DNA of 11,679 bases from SIG565 sp045650565 (GCA_045650565.1 JAZRRG010000050.1:1-11679); one strand, 5' to 3'; numbered from the stretch's first letter, positions 5,037-11,679 are shown. The notes: a model not told the origin generated them from the letters alone. Program-made: numbers and translations.

Positions 5037-7574
5037 CTATTCGGTGACAGTGTTTTCGCTTGAAACAGGGTCGTCGGCGGTTCCGTTATCGCTTGAATTG
5101 TCACTAGAATTGTCACTAGAATTATCACTGGAATTATTACTGGAATTATCACTCGTTGCATCATCTTCATTGCTGGAATTGTTGTTCGATGATGTACCAC
5201 CCGAAGTAGTACCACCCGAAGTAGTGCCGCCTGAAGTATTACCACCTGAAGTATTACCATCTGAAGTATTACCACCCGTTGGGGTGGATGGGGTAACATT
5301 CGGGTCATCATTCTCCTCACCCACTTCATCTGAAGATGTTACATCGGAGTCGGGCGCCATAATTATGGGCTCATCGGGTTCGGTGTCGGGAATATAGTCG
5401 GGAGTGGGTTTGCCATCAGCATATGGATTTTGTGAATTATGCACCCTGTACCATGCTGCAGGGTAATAGGGAGAAGCATTTACCGAAATGCGTGAAGCGT
5501 AGCTATCGTTATCTTCCGAAACCGAATAGCCAACCACAACAAGCTGTGCGTTTTTAAACTCATCAGTGTCGGTAATAAAGGTAACAAATTGAGAGTTGGT
5601 AGGAATTGGGATTGAAACCTTATATAAGCTGCGTATTCTAATCTCTGAAAGCCATTTTTCAGCATCGCTTTGGGTTGAAAAGCTGCTTTTTGTTAAATGG
5701 AAGTCAGGGCCTTGTTCGGTGCTATCAATTATCATTACCGCAAAAATTCGGAATTTTGTTTGGCGGTATTCGGTTGTAAGGGTTATATTGTAATTTTCTT
5801 TTAAAAAACCTAATGTCTTGTATTTTTTTAATGGAGCAAGCATTGAATTTTCCATTGGCGCATTGCCGTAGATTACAATATTATCATAATAGTTATTTGC
5901 ACCAAAGGATATATTTGAGTCGAAATACAGTGAACCAAAAGGACTAAACTGTTTTCGATAGTTATGTTTTTTGTAATATTCGTTATTTATTGCAGAACAA
6001 ACGGGCAAATCAATTAGTGAGTCGCCAACATTAACCCAAGCATCAATATCGGTGTTAACGGCATTTAAAGGTTGGAAGGCGGTATATTTGCCGCTGCTGT
6101 CAACAATTTCACTAAATTTCCATTGTGAGCGTAGTTCATCGGTAAGTGCTGTGTTTTTATTAGATAGCGAAAAATAAGCCCACACCGAAACACTGCTTAA
6201 AATTATAGCGGCTAAAATAATAGTAAATAGGGAGTTTTTGGCTATTTTTTTAAGCTTTGCCTTGTCGGCCGCAAATATCTTAACCTTATCAAAAAATTTA
6301 AGAGAGAACAATTTTAGCGAATTAAAAAGTTCTATAGCAGTTTGCTTATTTTCCAATGTGGCATCGGTGTTTTCGGATTCATCTATTAGCATATTATCGG
6401 CGATTTCTACCTGCTCGAAGGAATTATACTGATTTATCCGCTCAAAATGAGGTTGTTCTGATAAAAGCAACAAAGGTTGGTCTGCCTTTGTGCCATTTGG
6501 CAAAACAAGTGGATAACACTGAAGATATCTGCGCAACAAATCAAGACAGGCAAAGGTGGTTTTAGAGCGAATCTCATCACGAGACAAATCGCTGCTTAGA
6601 TGTAAATCAATGACCCAGTTTCTATTGCCGTCGGTAAGTGCGATAAACACAGTTCCAACCGGCTTGTGTTCACTGGCACCAGGACCTGCAACACCAGTGG
6701 CGGCAATACCGATATCGGCATCCCCAAGTAATTTTATACCCCGTGCCATTTCTACAGCGGTTTGCATACTTACAGCACCATATTTTTTAAGTGTTGCAGT
6801 GGAAACGCCGAGAGCTGCGTTTTTAATGCGGTCGGCATAGGAGGAAATACCAATTTCAAAAACATCAGATGCTCCCGGCACCGATGTTATCGCCGAGGAT
6901 AACATACCAGCTGTGCAGGATTCGGCAGTGGACACCTTGAAACAATATTTTTTAAGTAACGATACAACAGTAGCCGCAACGCTTTCAAAATTATTTGTAA
7001 AGGCGTTATCCCCAAAAAGCATTTTTAGGCTTTCAAGGGTTTCCGCACATAGTTGGTCGGCTGTGTCTTGGTCTTTTTCGATAGAGAGAATAATAATCCT
7101 TGTATAATTTTCATTATCTATTAAATATAAACGGGGATTTGAGAATAAGCATTCTGCTTCAATAACCGACTTAACGCTGTTAAAGGGAATATCGCTTATG
7201 TCAAGATAGTTAAAAGAAAAGCTTTTATAACTGCCGTGATACGAGCAAAGAATATAAGAAACGATGTAATAGAACTCATTATCCTCGTCGGGTAGAACGG
7301 CAATATGACTTTTTTTGTAATATCCACAGTTGTTATCCTTAAATTTTGGTGATAAAAAGGTTATATTTTCTTTATATAATTGACTAGAAACAAACACAAT
7401 ATCATTTTCTTTGACCGTGCGGTTAAACACCTTTTTAAAATTTTCCTCTCGGTCAAAGCTTACAAGTGCAAGACTGCCGTCATCGCACAGCAATTGCGAT
7501 GCAGCTTTAATCTTACCAAACAAAAGCTTGGAGGTTATGTCTTGCTCATTTGAGTAAAGAATTGCGGTATTCAA
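5037..7574 (-). CDS. CinA/PncC NMN-deamidase-like protein fused to a membrane-spanning pseudosortase
   Basis: The 845-aa protein starts at TTG 7574. Residues 1-115 are a shortened CinA-N-like region; 132-194 resemble the CinA middle domain. Residues about 197-352 are a good CinA-C/PncC domain (NMN to nicotinate mononucleotide plus ammonia, NAD recycling) with TAESCTAG (216-223), SYADRIK (245-251), ATGVAGP (292-298) and KPVGTVFIAL (304-313). After a linker come a transmembrane helix (447-470) and, outside, a domain matching class B sortases: AWVNVGDSLIDLPV, FGSLYFDSN, NIVIYGNAPMENSM, and TFITDTDEFKNAQLVVVGY. In active enzymes these last two read IYGH and TLSTC...R; here the His, Cys and Arg are Asn571, Asp669 and Gln677, so it should be inactive. 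Residues 729-845 are a Gly/Ser/Thr/Asn/Asp repeat tail. It is third in the operon, 10 nt after thiI. Normal CinA has about 410 residues. The PncC call is firm, the sortase fold likely. Confidence 0.88.
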   Translation of the reverse strand: MNTAILYSNEQDITSKLLFGKIKAASQLLCDDGSLALVSFDREENFKKVFNRTVKENDIVFVSSQLYKENITFLSPKFKDNNCGYYKKSHIAVLPDEDNEFYYIVSYILCSYHGSYKSFSFNYLDISDIPFNSVKSVIEAECLFSNPRLYLIDNENYTRIIILSIEKDQDTADQLCAETLESLKMLFGDNAFTNNFESVAATVVSLLKKYCFKVSTAESCTAGMLSSAITSVPGASDVFEIGISSYADRIKNAALGVSTATLKKYGAVSMQTAVEMARGIKLLGDADIGIAATGVAGPGASEHKPVGTVFIALTDGNRNWVIDLHLSSDLSRDEIRSKTTFACLDLLRRYLQCYPLVLPNGTKADQPLLLLSEQPHFERINQYNSFEQVEIADNMLIDESENTDATLENKQTAIELFNSLKLFSLKFFDKVKIFAADKAKLKKIAKNSLFTIILAAIILSSVSVWAYFSLSNKNTALTDELRSQWKFSEIVDSSGKYTAFQPLNAVNTDIDAWVNVGDSLIDLPVCSAINNEYYKKHNYRKQFSPFGSLYFDSNISFGANNYYDNIVIYGNAPMENSMLAPLKKYKTLGFLKENYNITLTTEYRQTKFRIFAVMIIDSTEQGPDFHLTKSSFSTQSDAEKWLSEIRIRSLYKVSIPIPTNSQFVTFITDTDEFKNAQLVVVGYSVSEDNDSYASRISVNASPYYPAAWYRVHNSQNPYADGKPTPDYIPDTEPDEPIIMAPDSDVTSSDEVGEENDDPNVTPSTPTGGNTSDGNTSGGNTSGGTTSGGTTSGGTSSNNNSSNEDDATSDNSSNNSSDNSSDNSSDNSSDNGTADDPVSSENTVTE
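5092..5151 (-). repeat. Five 12-bp tandem repeats coding NSSD-type units
   Basis: Five copies of a 12-bp unit (plus-strand form CTAGAATTATCA with small changes) encode the (NSSD/N) repeats at the C-terminus of the fusion protein. Copies differ by 1-3 bases, mostly silent or Asp/Asn changes, and the length is likely to vary between strains by slippage. Confidence 0.9.
5194..5278 (-). repeat. About 5.7 copies of a 15-bp tandem repeat coding GGTTS/GGNTS
   Basis: Units of the plus-strand form GTACCACCCGAAGTA follow one another from 5194 and encode Ser/Thr/Gly-rich pentapeptides in the tail of the fusion protein. The first two copies are identical and the later ones have drifted, indicating recent duplication at one end. 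Confidence 0.9.
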
Positions 7575-7581
7575 AATAACA

Positions 7582-7586
7582 CCTCT
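7582..7586 (-). promoter_or_regulatory. Ribosome binding site that decides the CinA-fusion start
   Basis: AGAGG, read on the minus strand, lies 7 nt before TTG 7574 and overlaps the thiI stop codon (7585-7587). A longer frame from TTG 7592 would start upstream of this site and has no Shine-Dalgarno of its own, so 7574 is preferred. Confidence 0.7.
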
Positions 7587-8754
7587 AATCAATTAAGGAA
7601 TATTCTGTGCCGTTAACAGCTCTCTCGATAAGTGCATCAATGTCGAGCTTTTGCTCAGCGTCAATGCATTGGTCGTTTGTGGGACGTGTTTTGGGGTGCT
7701 TCGGGGTAAATACAGTGCAACAGTCCTCATAGGGTTGAATAGAAATTTCAAAGGTATCAATTTTTCGTGAGATAGAAACAATTTCTTCCTTGTCCATACC
7801 GATAAGTGGGCGAAGCACGGGTAGATTAACAACACCATCGGTAACAGCTAATGCGGGTAGTGTTTGACTTGCAACCTGTCCTAAGCTTTCACCCGTGATA
7901 AGCGCCAAGCAGTTGCGCTCGTTTGCCAAACGCTCGGAGATGCGCATCATCATACGGCGCATAATTAAAGTGAAATATTCCTCGGGGCATTTATCGGCAA
8001 TTTCTTGTTGAATTTCAGTAAAGGGCACAACGCCTAAACGGATTGTTCCGCTATATGCGGCAACCTTTGACAGCAGTTGTCTTACCTTAAGCTCAGCCCT
8101 CGGACTTGTATATGGTGGACTTGCAAAATGAATTGCATTAAGCTCAAGCCCACGCTTTGCCATAGTCCAGGCCGCTACAGGACTGTCAATTCCGCCTGAA
8201 ATAAGCACAGCGGCACGTCCGGCAGTGCCAACAGGTAATCCGCCCGCACCGTGTAGTTGATTAGCACGGATATACGCATTATAATCACGAACCTCAACGG
8301 TGACTATAACGTCAGGGTTGCGAACATCTACAGTAAGATGCGGAAAGCAGGATAGCAAATGGCCTCCAAGCTCTCGGCAAATTTCGGGAGATTTTAGAGG
8401 GAAGGACTTGTCCGAACGCTTTGCTTCAACCTTAAAGGTTGAGGCAGAATTCAGGTCGTTCGCCAAATATTTATCGGAGTTTTCAACAATGCTCTCAAAT
8501 GTTTTTTCGCAAACACAAGCCCTTGAATAACCCGCAATACCAAATATTTTTCCAACCTTGTTAAGCGCCTTATCGAACTGAAAATCATCATCGTTCGGCT
8601 CAATAAAAATGGTTGACTGCGCACGTTTGACCGAAAATGAGCCAAAGCTTGATAAATTTCTCTTGATGTTTTTAACAAGTACATCCTCAAAGGTGTTACG
8701 GTTTAGTCCTTTTAAGACGAGCTCACCGTTTTTAATTAAAATAATTTCTTTCAT
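7585..8754 (-). CDS. thiI: tRNA 4-thiouridine synthase ThiI (rhodanese-less form)
   Basis: ThiI adenylates uridine 8 of tRNA and installs sulfur to give 4-thiouridine; in some bacteria it also serves thiamine thiazole synthesis. The 389-aa protein has an N-terminal ferredoxin-like plus THUMP region (about 1-165, including the KNGELVLKGLNR start) and a PP-loop ATPase with SGGIDSP at 186-192, followed by AIHFASPPYTS, LITGESLGQVASQT and the conserved PYEDCCTVFTPKHPKT with Cys345-Cys346. It stops where the rhodanese domain begins in E. coli ThiI, as in Bacillus, where a dedicated cysteine desulfurase next door provides the persulfide; here the desulfurase gene ends 2 nt upstream. ATG 8754 is preceded by AAGGAAGG at 7 nt. 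The sequence gives no clue whether thiazole synthesis is also served. Confidence 0.96.
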   Translation of the reverse strand: MKEIILIKNGELVLKGLNRNTFEDVLVKNIKRNLSSFGSFSVKRAQSTIFIEPNDDDFQFDKALNKVGKIFGIAGYSRACVCEKTFESIVENSDKYLANDLNSASTFKVEAKRSDKSFPLKSPEICRELGGHLLSCFPHLTVDVRNPDVIVTVEVRDYNAYIRANQLHGAGGLPVGTAGRAAVLISGGIDSPVAAWTMAKRGLELNAIHFASPPYTSPRAELKVRQLLSKVAAYSGTIRLGVVPFTEIQQEIADKCPEEYFTLIMRRMMMRISERLANERNCLALITGESLGQVASQTLPALAVTDGVVNLPVLRPLIGMDKEEIVSISRKIDTFEISIQPYEDCCTVFTPKHPKTRPTNDQCIDAEQKLDIDALIERAVNGTEYSLID

Positions 8755-8756
8755 TT

Positions 8757-9896
8757 TTATGCCTTCCTTAATGTCTTACAAGCGGTATTGAGCGACACAC
8801 AAAACTTTTCAATTTCTACTTGAGTGTTATAGCGGCTAAAACTAATTCTTAAAGCACTGTCAATTCTCCGCTTGTCAAGTCCTTGTGCTAGCAGCACATA
8901 ACTCATCTGTCCTTTTGCACAAGCACTACCGCTTGATACGAATATGTTTTGTGAGTCCAAATAATGCAACAGGATTTCGGAACGGTGCGTGTTGGTAGAA
9001 AAATTTAGTATATAGGGTAAGGCGCCGTCGGGGGAATTAAACTGTGCAAGGGGACATACGCCGATTATTTTTTGTTTTGCGAGGACATACAACTCTTTTT
9101 GAGCGTTGTATGCTTTTTGGATGTTTCCAAGCTCCTCAAGGGCACCCTTTAATGCACAAATAAGCGGTACACTTTCTGTACCCGAGCGAAGCCCTTTTTC
9201 TTGACCGCCACCTAAAAGTACTGGATGAATATTTTTGTTTTTTCTTTTATATAAAAAGCCGATGCCTTTAGGTGCATGTATCTTATGACCGCTGGCGGTT
9301 AACAAATCAACACCTAGGGCATTTACATCAATAGGCATTTTTCCGAATGCTTGTACTGCATCGCAGTGCAGTAGTGCGGGGGCACCTGCTTTTTTTATTG
9401 CGTCGGCAGCTGTAGATACGGGTTGAATAGCACCGGTTTCGTTATTGACGAGCATCATGCTTACAAGTATGGTGTCTTTGTTTATTGCGTTATAAATATC
9501 GTTTTTGTTTATAATACCGTTTTCATCGGGGGATAAGTAAATCACCTCAAAACCGTCATTCTGAAGCTTTTTTGCGCATTCTAAAACCGATGGGTGCTCA
9601 ATAGCTGTTGTAACAATACGCCTGCCTCGCTTTTTAAGTGCCGATACGGCTCCAAAAACGGCAAGGTTATTTGCTTCTGTACCGCCGCTTGTAAAATAAA
9701 TTTCATCGGGTGCGGCATTAATAACCTGAGCAGCTGCTAAACGAGCAGATAAAACCTCCTGCTCGGCAGCAATTCCTAGTGTATGAAGCGAGGAGGGGTT
9801 ACCCCAGCTTTCTAATAATGCATTATTGAAATATTTAACAGCCGTTTCACACGGCTTGGTAGTTGAACTATTGTCAAAATAAATAATGTCGTTCAA
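8757..9896 (-). CDS. Cysteine desulfurase, NifS/IscS family (probable ThiI partner)
   Basis: This PLP enzyme takes sulfur from L-cysteine as an enzyme persulfide, leaving alanine. The 379-aa length is typical. Seen motifs: YFDNSSTT at the N-terminus, TSGGTEANN (69-77), His101 in EHPSV that stacks on PLP, NNETGAIQP, HCDAVQ (177-182), the PLP lysine Lys205 in SGHKIHAPKG, RSGTES, and the sulfur-accepting Cys326 in VSSGSACAKG. The stretch after that Cys is short and has SYV where relatives usually have SHV. The start is TTG 9896, with GGGGTG (9902-9907) 5 nt upstream; no ATG is available. It is the first gene of the operon, 2 nt before thiI, which suggests a NifZ-like dedicated donor to ThiI rather than a general Fe-S desulfurase (no iscU-like gene is nearby). 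Confidence 0.95.
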   Translation of the reverse strand: MNDIIYFDNSSTTKPCETAVKYFNNALLESWGNPSSLHTLGIAAEQEVLSARLAAAQVINAAPDEIYFTSGGTEANNLAVFGAVSALKKRGRRIVTTAIEHPSVLECAKKLQNDGFEVIYLSPDENGIINKNDIYNAINKDTILVSMMLVNNETGAIQPVSTAADAIKKAGAPALLHCDAVQAFGKMPIDVNALGVDLLTASGHKIHAPKGIGFLYKRKNKNIHPVLLGGGQEKGLRSGTESVPLICALKGALEELGNIQKAYNAQKELYVLAKQKIIGVCPLAQFNSPDGALPYILNFSTNTHRSEILLHYLDSQNIFVSSGSACAKGQMSYVLLAQGLDKRRIDSALRISFSRYNTQVEIEKFCVSLNTACKTLRKA

Positions 9897-9907
9897 ATTT
9901 ACACCCC

Positions 9908-9936
9908 GTATAATTCTTAATCAATTTATTATACTA
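9908..9936 (+). promoter_or_regulatory. Candidate forespore (SigG-like) promoter of ypeB
   Basis: GTATA (9908-9912), 17 bp, then TATACTA (9930-9936) fits the known SigG pattern (gHATR and CATnMTA) with one mismatch, C to T, at the first -10 base. ypeB is a forespore SigG gene in Bacillus, so the site is plausible, but such weak motifs arise easily in AT-rich DNA. Confidence 0.4.
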
Positions 9937-9956
9937 TATATTGTAAATTTTAACAA
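9928..9956 (-). promoter_or_regulatory. SigA-type promoter of the desulfurase-thiI-CinA operon
   Basis: On the minus strand TTGTTA (9951-9956), a 17-bp spacer and a perfect TATAAT (9928-9933) are followed by a leader of about 25-30 nt to the TTG start. The -10 overlaps the candidate ypeB promoter on the other strand. Confidence 0.8.
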
Positions 9957-9972
9957 TACCATTTTTTGTTTT

Positions 9973-9977
9973 GGGGG
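9973..9977 (+). promoter_or_regulatory. Ribosome binding site that decides the ypeB start
   Basis: GGGGG lies 7 nt before TTG 9985. The frame stays open 33 codons further up to an ATG at 9886, but that extension runs back through both promoters and into the desulfurase gene and would spoil the N-terminal anchor. Confidence 0.7.
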
Positions 9978-9984
9978 CAATATT

Positions 9985-11313
9985 TTGAAAAAAAGAACGA
10001 TTATAAAAATTATCTCTTACCTTTTAGCACTAATGCTCGTTTTGTCAGGAATAATTTTTAAGTGCTATAAGGAGATGCGGTTTTATAAAAATCAGGTTAG
10101 ATTTACAAACTCGGCAGCACTTCAGGAATTAACATCAAGTTTAAATAACATAAACGTAAATCTTGAAAAAGCGGCTTATGTTACTACACCCAAACAAATG
10201 AATTCCATTGCAATAACCCTCTATACCGAAGCTAAAAATGCAAAGAGTGCTTTTTCACAAATCTCCACACAAAATTTGAATTTTGAAGCATTTAACAAGT
10301 TTTTGTCACAGGTTGGCAACTATTCTGTTTATATAGCGAGAAAGGTTTCAAATGGGGAGGAGGTAAGCGATATTGAACGAGAAAATATTATTAAGCTCGG
10401 TGAGATTTCTTTAGCGGTTTCTAAAGGCGTCTCAACAATGCAGCAGCAGTATGACAACAGTGGCTATTGGGATAACGAGCTATCATTAAAATTTAACGAT
10501 GCTTTACAGGCCAGTGATTTGGAATCAGACCTTTCAAAGCTTGATGAAAGCTTTACTGATTATCCAACACTGATTTATGATGGACCTTATTCCGATTATC
10601 TTGGCAATAAGGAGCCGGAAATGTTAATTGGAGAAGATGATATCGATGTTGAGACGGCACAGGCAAGGGCAGCTAAATTGCTTAATATAGATGTCAATAA
10701 ATTAAAACTTGACGGTACCGAGTCGGGAAAAATTGCTACCTATCGTTTTGTGTATGATAACGGGGTTGCAGGTGTTAGTATTAGGGGTGGACATTTAGTG
10801 TATTTTAGGAAGTATACAAACGAAGGCACCCCGTTTTTTAGTTATGAACAGGCGGTGTCGATTGCACAAAAGTATCTCTCCCGCAACGCTGCCGAAAAAT
10901 TTATACCAACATATTATTACGCTGATAATGGAGTATGCACAATAAATTTTGCATATTTAAACGCCTCGGTTATTTGTTATACCGATTTAGTAAAAATAGG
11001 CGTGGACCTCTCAAGCGGCGAGGTGGTCTTGTATGAGGGGAGAGGATATCTAACAAATCATAAGAGCCGCAGCTTGCCAACCCCTGCATATAAGTTAGAG
11101 GATGCGACCAAGGTTTTGAGTGATGCACTAACAATACAAAGCACCGCTCTTGCCGTAATTCCGACTGACGGTGGGTATGAAAAGCAGTGTTATGAATTCT
11201 TGTGTTTAGGACAAAAACAGGAAAAAATTTTGGTATATATAAACACTCAAACGCTTGAGGAAGAGGATATTCTTATGCTTCTTGAAACCGATGGAGGAAC
11301 TTTGGTAAAATAA
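9985..11313 (+). CDS. ypeB: Germination protein YpeB
   Basis: YpeB is a spore inner-membrane protein that stabilises and localises the cortex-lytic enzyme SleB during germination. From TTG 9985 the product has 442 aa, close to B. subtilis YpeB. Residues 1-6 are basic, 7-27 form a membrane anchor (uncleaved), 40-190 are a helical region rich in Ser, Asn and Gln, then comes the family hallmark TDYPTLIYDGPYSDYLGNKE at about 191-210. Three PepSY-like repeats follow (about 218-285, 286-355 and 366-432), each starting with a helix such as VETAQARAAKLL, SYEQAVSIAQKYL or KLEDATKVLSDAL. Its usual partner sleB is not next to it in this window. It is divergent from the desulfurase operon, with a SigG-like candidate promoter, and is the main evidence that the organism forms spores. 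Confidence 0.9.
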   Translation: MKKRTIIKIISYLLALMLVLSGIIFKCYKEMRFYKNQVRFTNSAALQELTSSLNNINVNLEKAAYVTTPKQMNSIAITLYTEAKNAKSAFSQISTQNLNFEAFNKFLSQVGNYSVYIARKVSNGEEVSDIERENIIKLGEISLAVSKGVSTMQQQYDNSGYWDNELSLKFNDALQASDLESDLSKLDESFTDYPTLIYDGPYSDYLGNKEPEMLIGEDDIDVETAQARAAKLLNIDVNKLKLDGTESGKIATYRFVYDNGVAGVSIRGGHLVYFRKYTNEGTPFFSYEQAVSIAQKYLSRNAAEKFIPTYYYADNGVCTINFAYLNASVICYTDLVKIGVDLSSGEVVLYEGRGYLTNHKSRSLPTPAYKLEDATKVLSDALTIQSTALAVIPTDGGYEKQCYEFLCLGQKQEKILVYINTQTLEEEDILMLLETDGGTLVK

Positions 11314-11316
11314 TGC

Positions 11317-11345
11317 TTGATTTTTCTAATTAGTTGTGGTATTAT
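11317..11345 (+). promoter_or_regulatory. SigA promoter of rplS with extended -10
   Basis: TTGATT (11317-11322), a 17-bp spacer and TATTAT (11340-11345) preceded by TGG (extended -10) begin 4 nt after the ypeB stop. Transcription would start near 11352, giving a leader of about 118 nt. Confidence 0.8.
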
Positions 11346-11351
11346 ATTTTA

Positions 11352-11469
11352 GCATTTGATTTCATCCGGTCCTTACGGATGGTTTTTGATGCCGAAATAT
11401 CGACATTAAAGCGGATGGTCCTCTGTCGCTGGTGGCATGAACATCTGATGCGTTTAAGGAGGAAAAAAC
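11352..11469 (+). ncRNA. Structured 5' leader of rplS (L19 leader-like)
   Basis: Seen pairings: hairpin 1, CATCCG (11363-11368) with CGGATG (11376-11381), followed by TTTTT (11383-11387), looks like a short terminator; hairpin 2 is nested, ATGCC (11389-11393) with GGCAT (11434-11438) outside and CGACA (11401-11405) with TGTCG (11424-11428) inside. A second CGGATG at 11412-11417, in the inner loop, could pair with the same CATCCG instead. Firmicutes rplS genes are known to carry L19 autoregulatory leaders (Rfam L19_leader); whether this one belongs to that family is inference. Confidence 0.55.
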
Positions 11470-11679
11470 ATGGACGCTATTAAAAACTTGACAGCCGATA
11501 TGATTAAGGAGGATGCTCCTGTAATTGAAATCGGTAGCACAGTTCGTGTACACGTAAAGATTCGTGAGGGCGAGCGTGAGAGAATCCAGGTATTTGAAGG
11601 TACAGTTATTGCCCGTAACAATAGCGGCATCGCTGAAACATTTACTGTAAGACGTGTTTCGTACGGTGTTGGTGTTGAG
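11470..11679 (+). CDS. rplS: 50S ribosomal protein L19 (3' end outside window)
   Basis: The first 70 codons are present and the frame is open to the last base. L19 sits at the interface of the 30S and 50S subunits. The sequence has the L19 signatures: IGSTVRVHVKIREGERERIQ, FEGTVIARNNSGIAETFTVR and RVSYGVGVE, the start of the GVGVER motif. ATG 11470 is preceded by AAGGAGG (11456-11462) at 7 nt. It has its own extended -10 promoter and a structured leader, and probably continues as a separate unit from ypeB. About 45 residues should lie beyond the window, judged from the usual length near 115 aa. Confidence 0.97.
   Translation, partial: MDAIKNLTADMIKEDAPVIEIGSTVRVHVKIREGERERIQVFEGTVIARNNSGIAETFTVRRVSYGVGVE

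Noticed and set aside
5092..5278. CRISPR-like array of short repeats
   Set aside because: Units are 12 and 15 bp, directly abutting with no unique spacers, and in frame with the coding sequence of the fusion protein.
5005..5397. Plus-strand frame of 130 codons rich in Ser, Leu and Glu
   Set aside because: It is the antisense of the tandem-repeat tail of the minus-strand gene; in-phase repeats keep all frames open.
5520..6090. Active class B sortase
   Set aside because: The fold motifs fit, but the His, Cys and Arg positions are Asn, Asp and Gln, so transpeptidase activity is not expected; reported instead as a pseudosortase.
7575..7592. Upstream TTG start (7592) for the CinA fusion
   Set aside because: The Shine-Dalgarno AGAGG lies downstream of this codon and at the right distance from TTG 7574.
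11362..11553. Minus-strand 63-codon frame over the rplS leader
   Set aside because: It covers the leader and the first codons of rplS in antisense and has no supporting signal.

Overview
The window is a chromosomal segment of a low-GC, Gram-positive, probably endospore-forming Clostridia member; the gene content would fit the Oscillospirales/Ruminococcaceae area, but that placement is inference. Reasons: AT-rich sequence, strong AGGAGG-type ribosome sites, TTG starts on four of the ten genes, a YpeB germination protein, a ThiI without a rhodanese domain next to its own cysteine desulfurase, and SigA-like promoters.

Layout. Positions 1-2258 (+): the 3' part of lgt, folD overlapping it by 17 nt, and a secreted, membrane-anchored protein of unknown function, read as one operon. 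Positions 2302-3608 (+): an HtrA-type membrane serine protease with its own promoter and terminator. Positions 3560-4167: a compact cassette bounded by a perfect 19-bp inverted repeat that contains the stop codons of both flanking convergent genes; inside are two terminator-like hairpins, a long inverted repeat beside a promoter-like -10, one small gene (SH3/DUF4926-like) and a strong intrinsic terminator. Positions 9956-4163 (-): a four-gene operon in the order cysteine desulfurase, thiI, a CinA/PncC fusion protein, and a membrane protein with a CinA-N-like domain. Positions 9908-11313 (+): ypeB, divergent from that operon. Positions 11317-11679 (+): the promoter, a structured 5' leader and the first 70 codons of rplS (ribosomal protein L19).

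How the genes fit together. The desulfurase and ThiI form the usual sulfur relay for 4-thiouridine in tRNA (and possibly thiazole). The CinA-like protein carries an apparently complete NMN-deamidase (PncC) domain, an NAD-recycling activity. lgt, htrA and the 253-aa protein act at the cell envelope; folD serves one-carbon metabolism.

The most unusual object is the CinA-like protein. Behind the cytoplasmic PncC domain it has one transmembrane helix and then a domain that reads as a class B sortase in which all three catalytic residues (His, Cys, Arg) are replaced by Asn, Asp and Gln, followed by a repetitive Gly/Ser/Thr/Asn/Asp tail. The next gene appears to be a second degenerate CinA-N (MoCF-like) domain on a C-terminal membrane anchor. 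Together they look like a trans-membrane module built from NAD-salvage and pseudosortase parts. The 19-bp-bounded cassette is the second item of interest.
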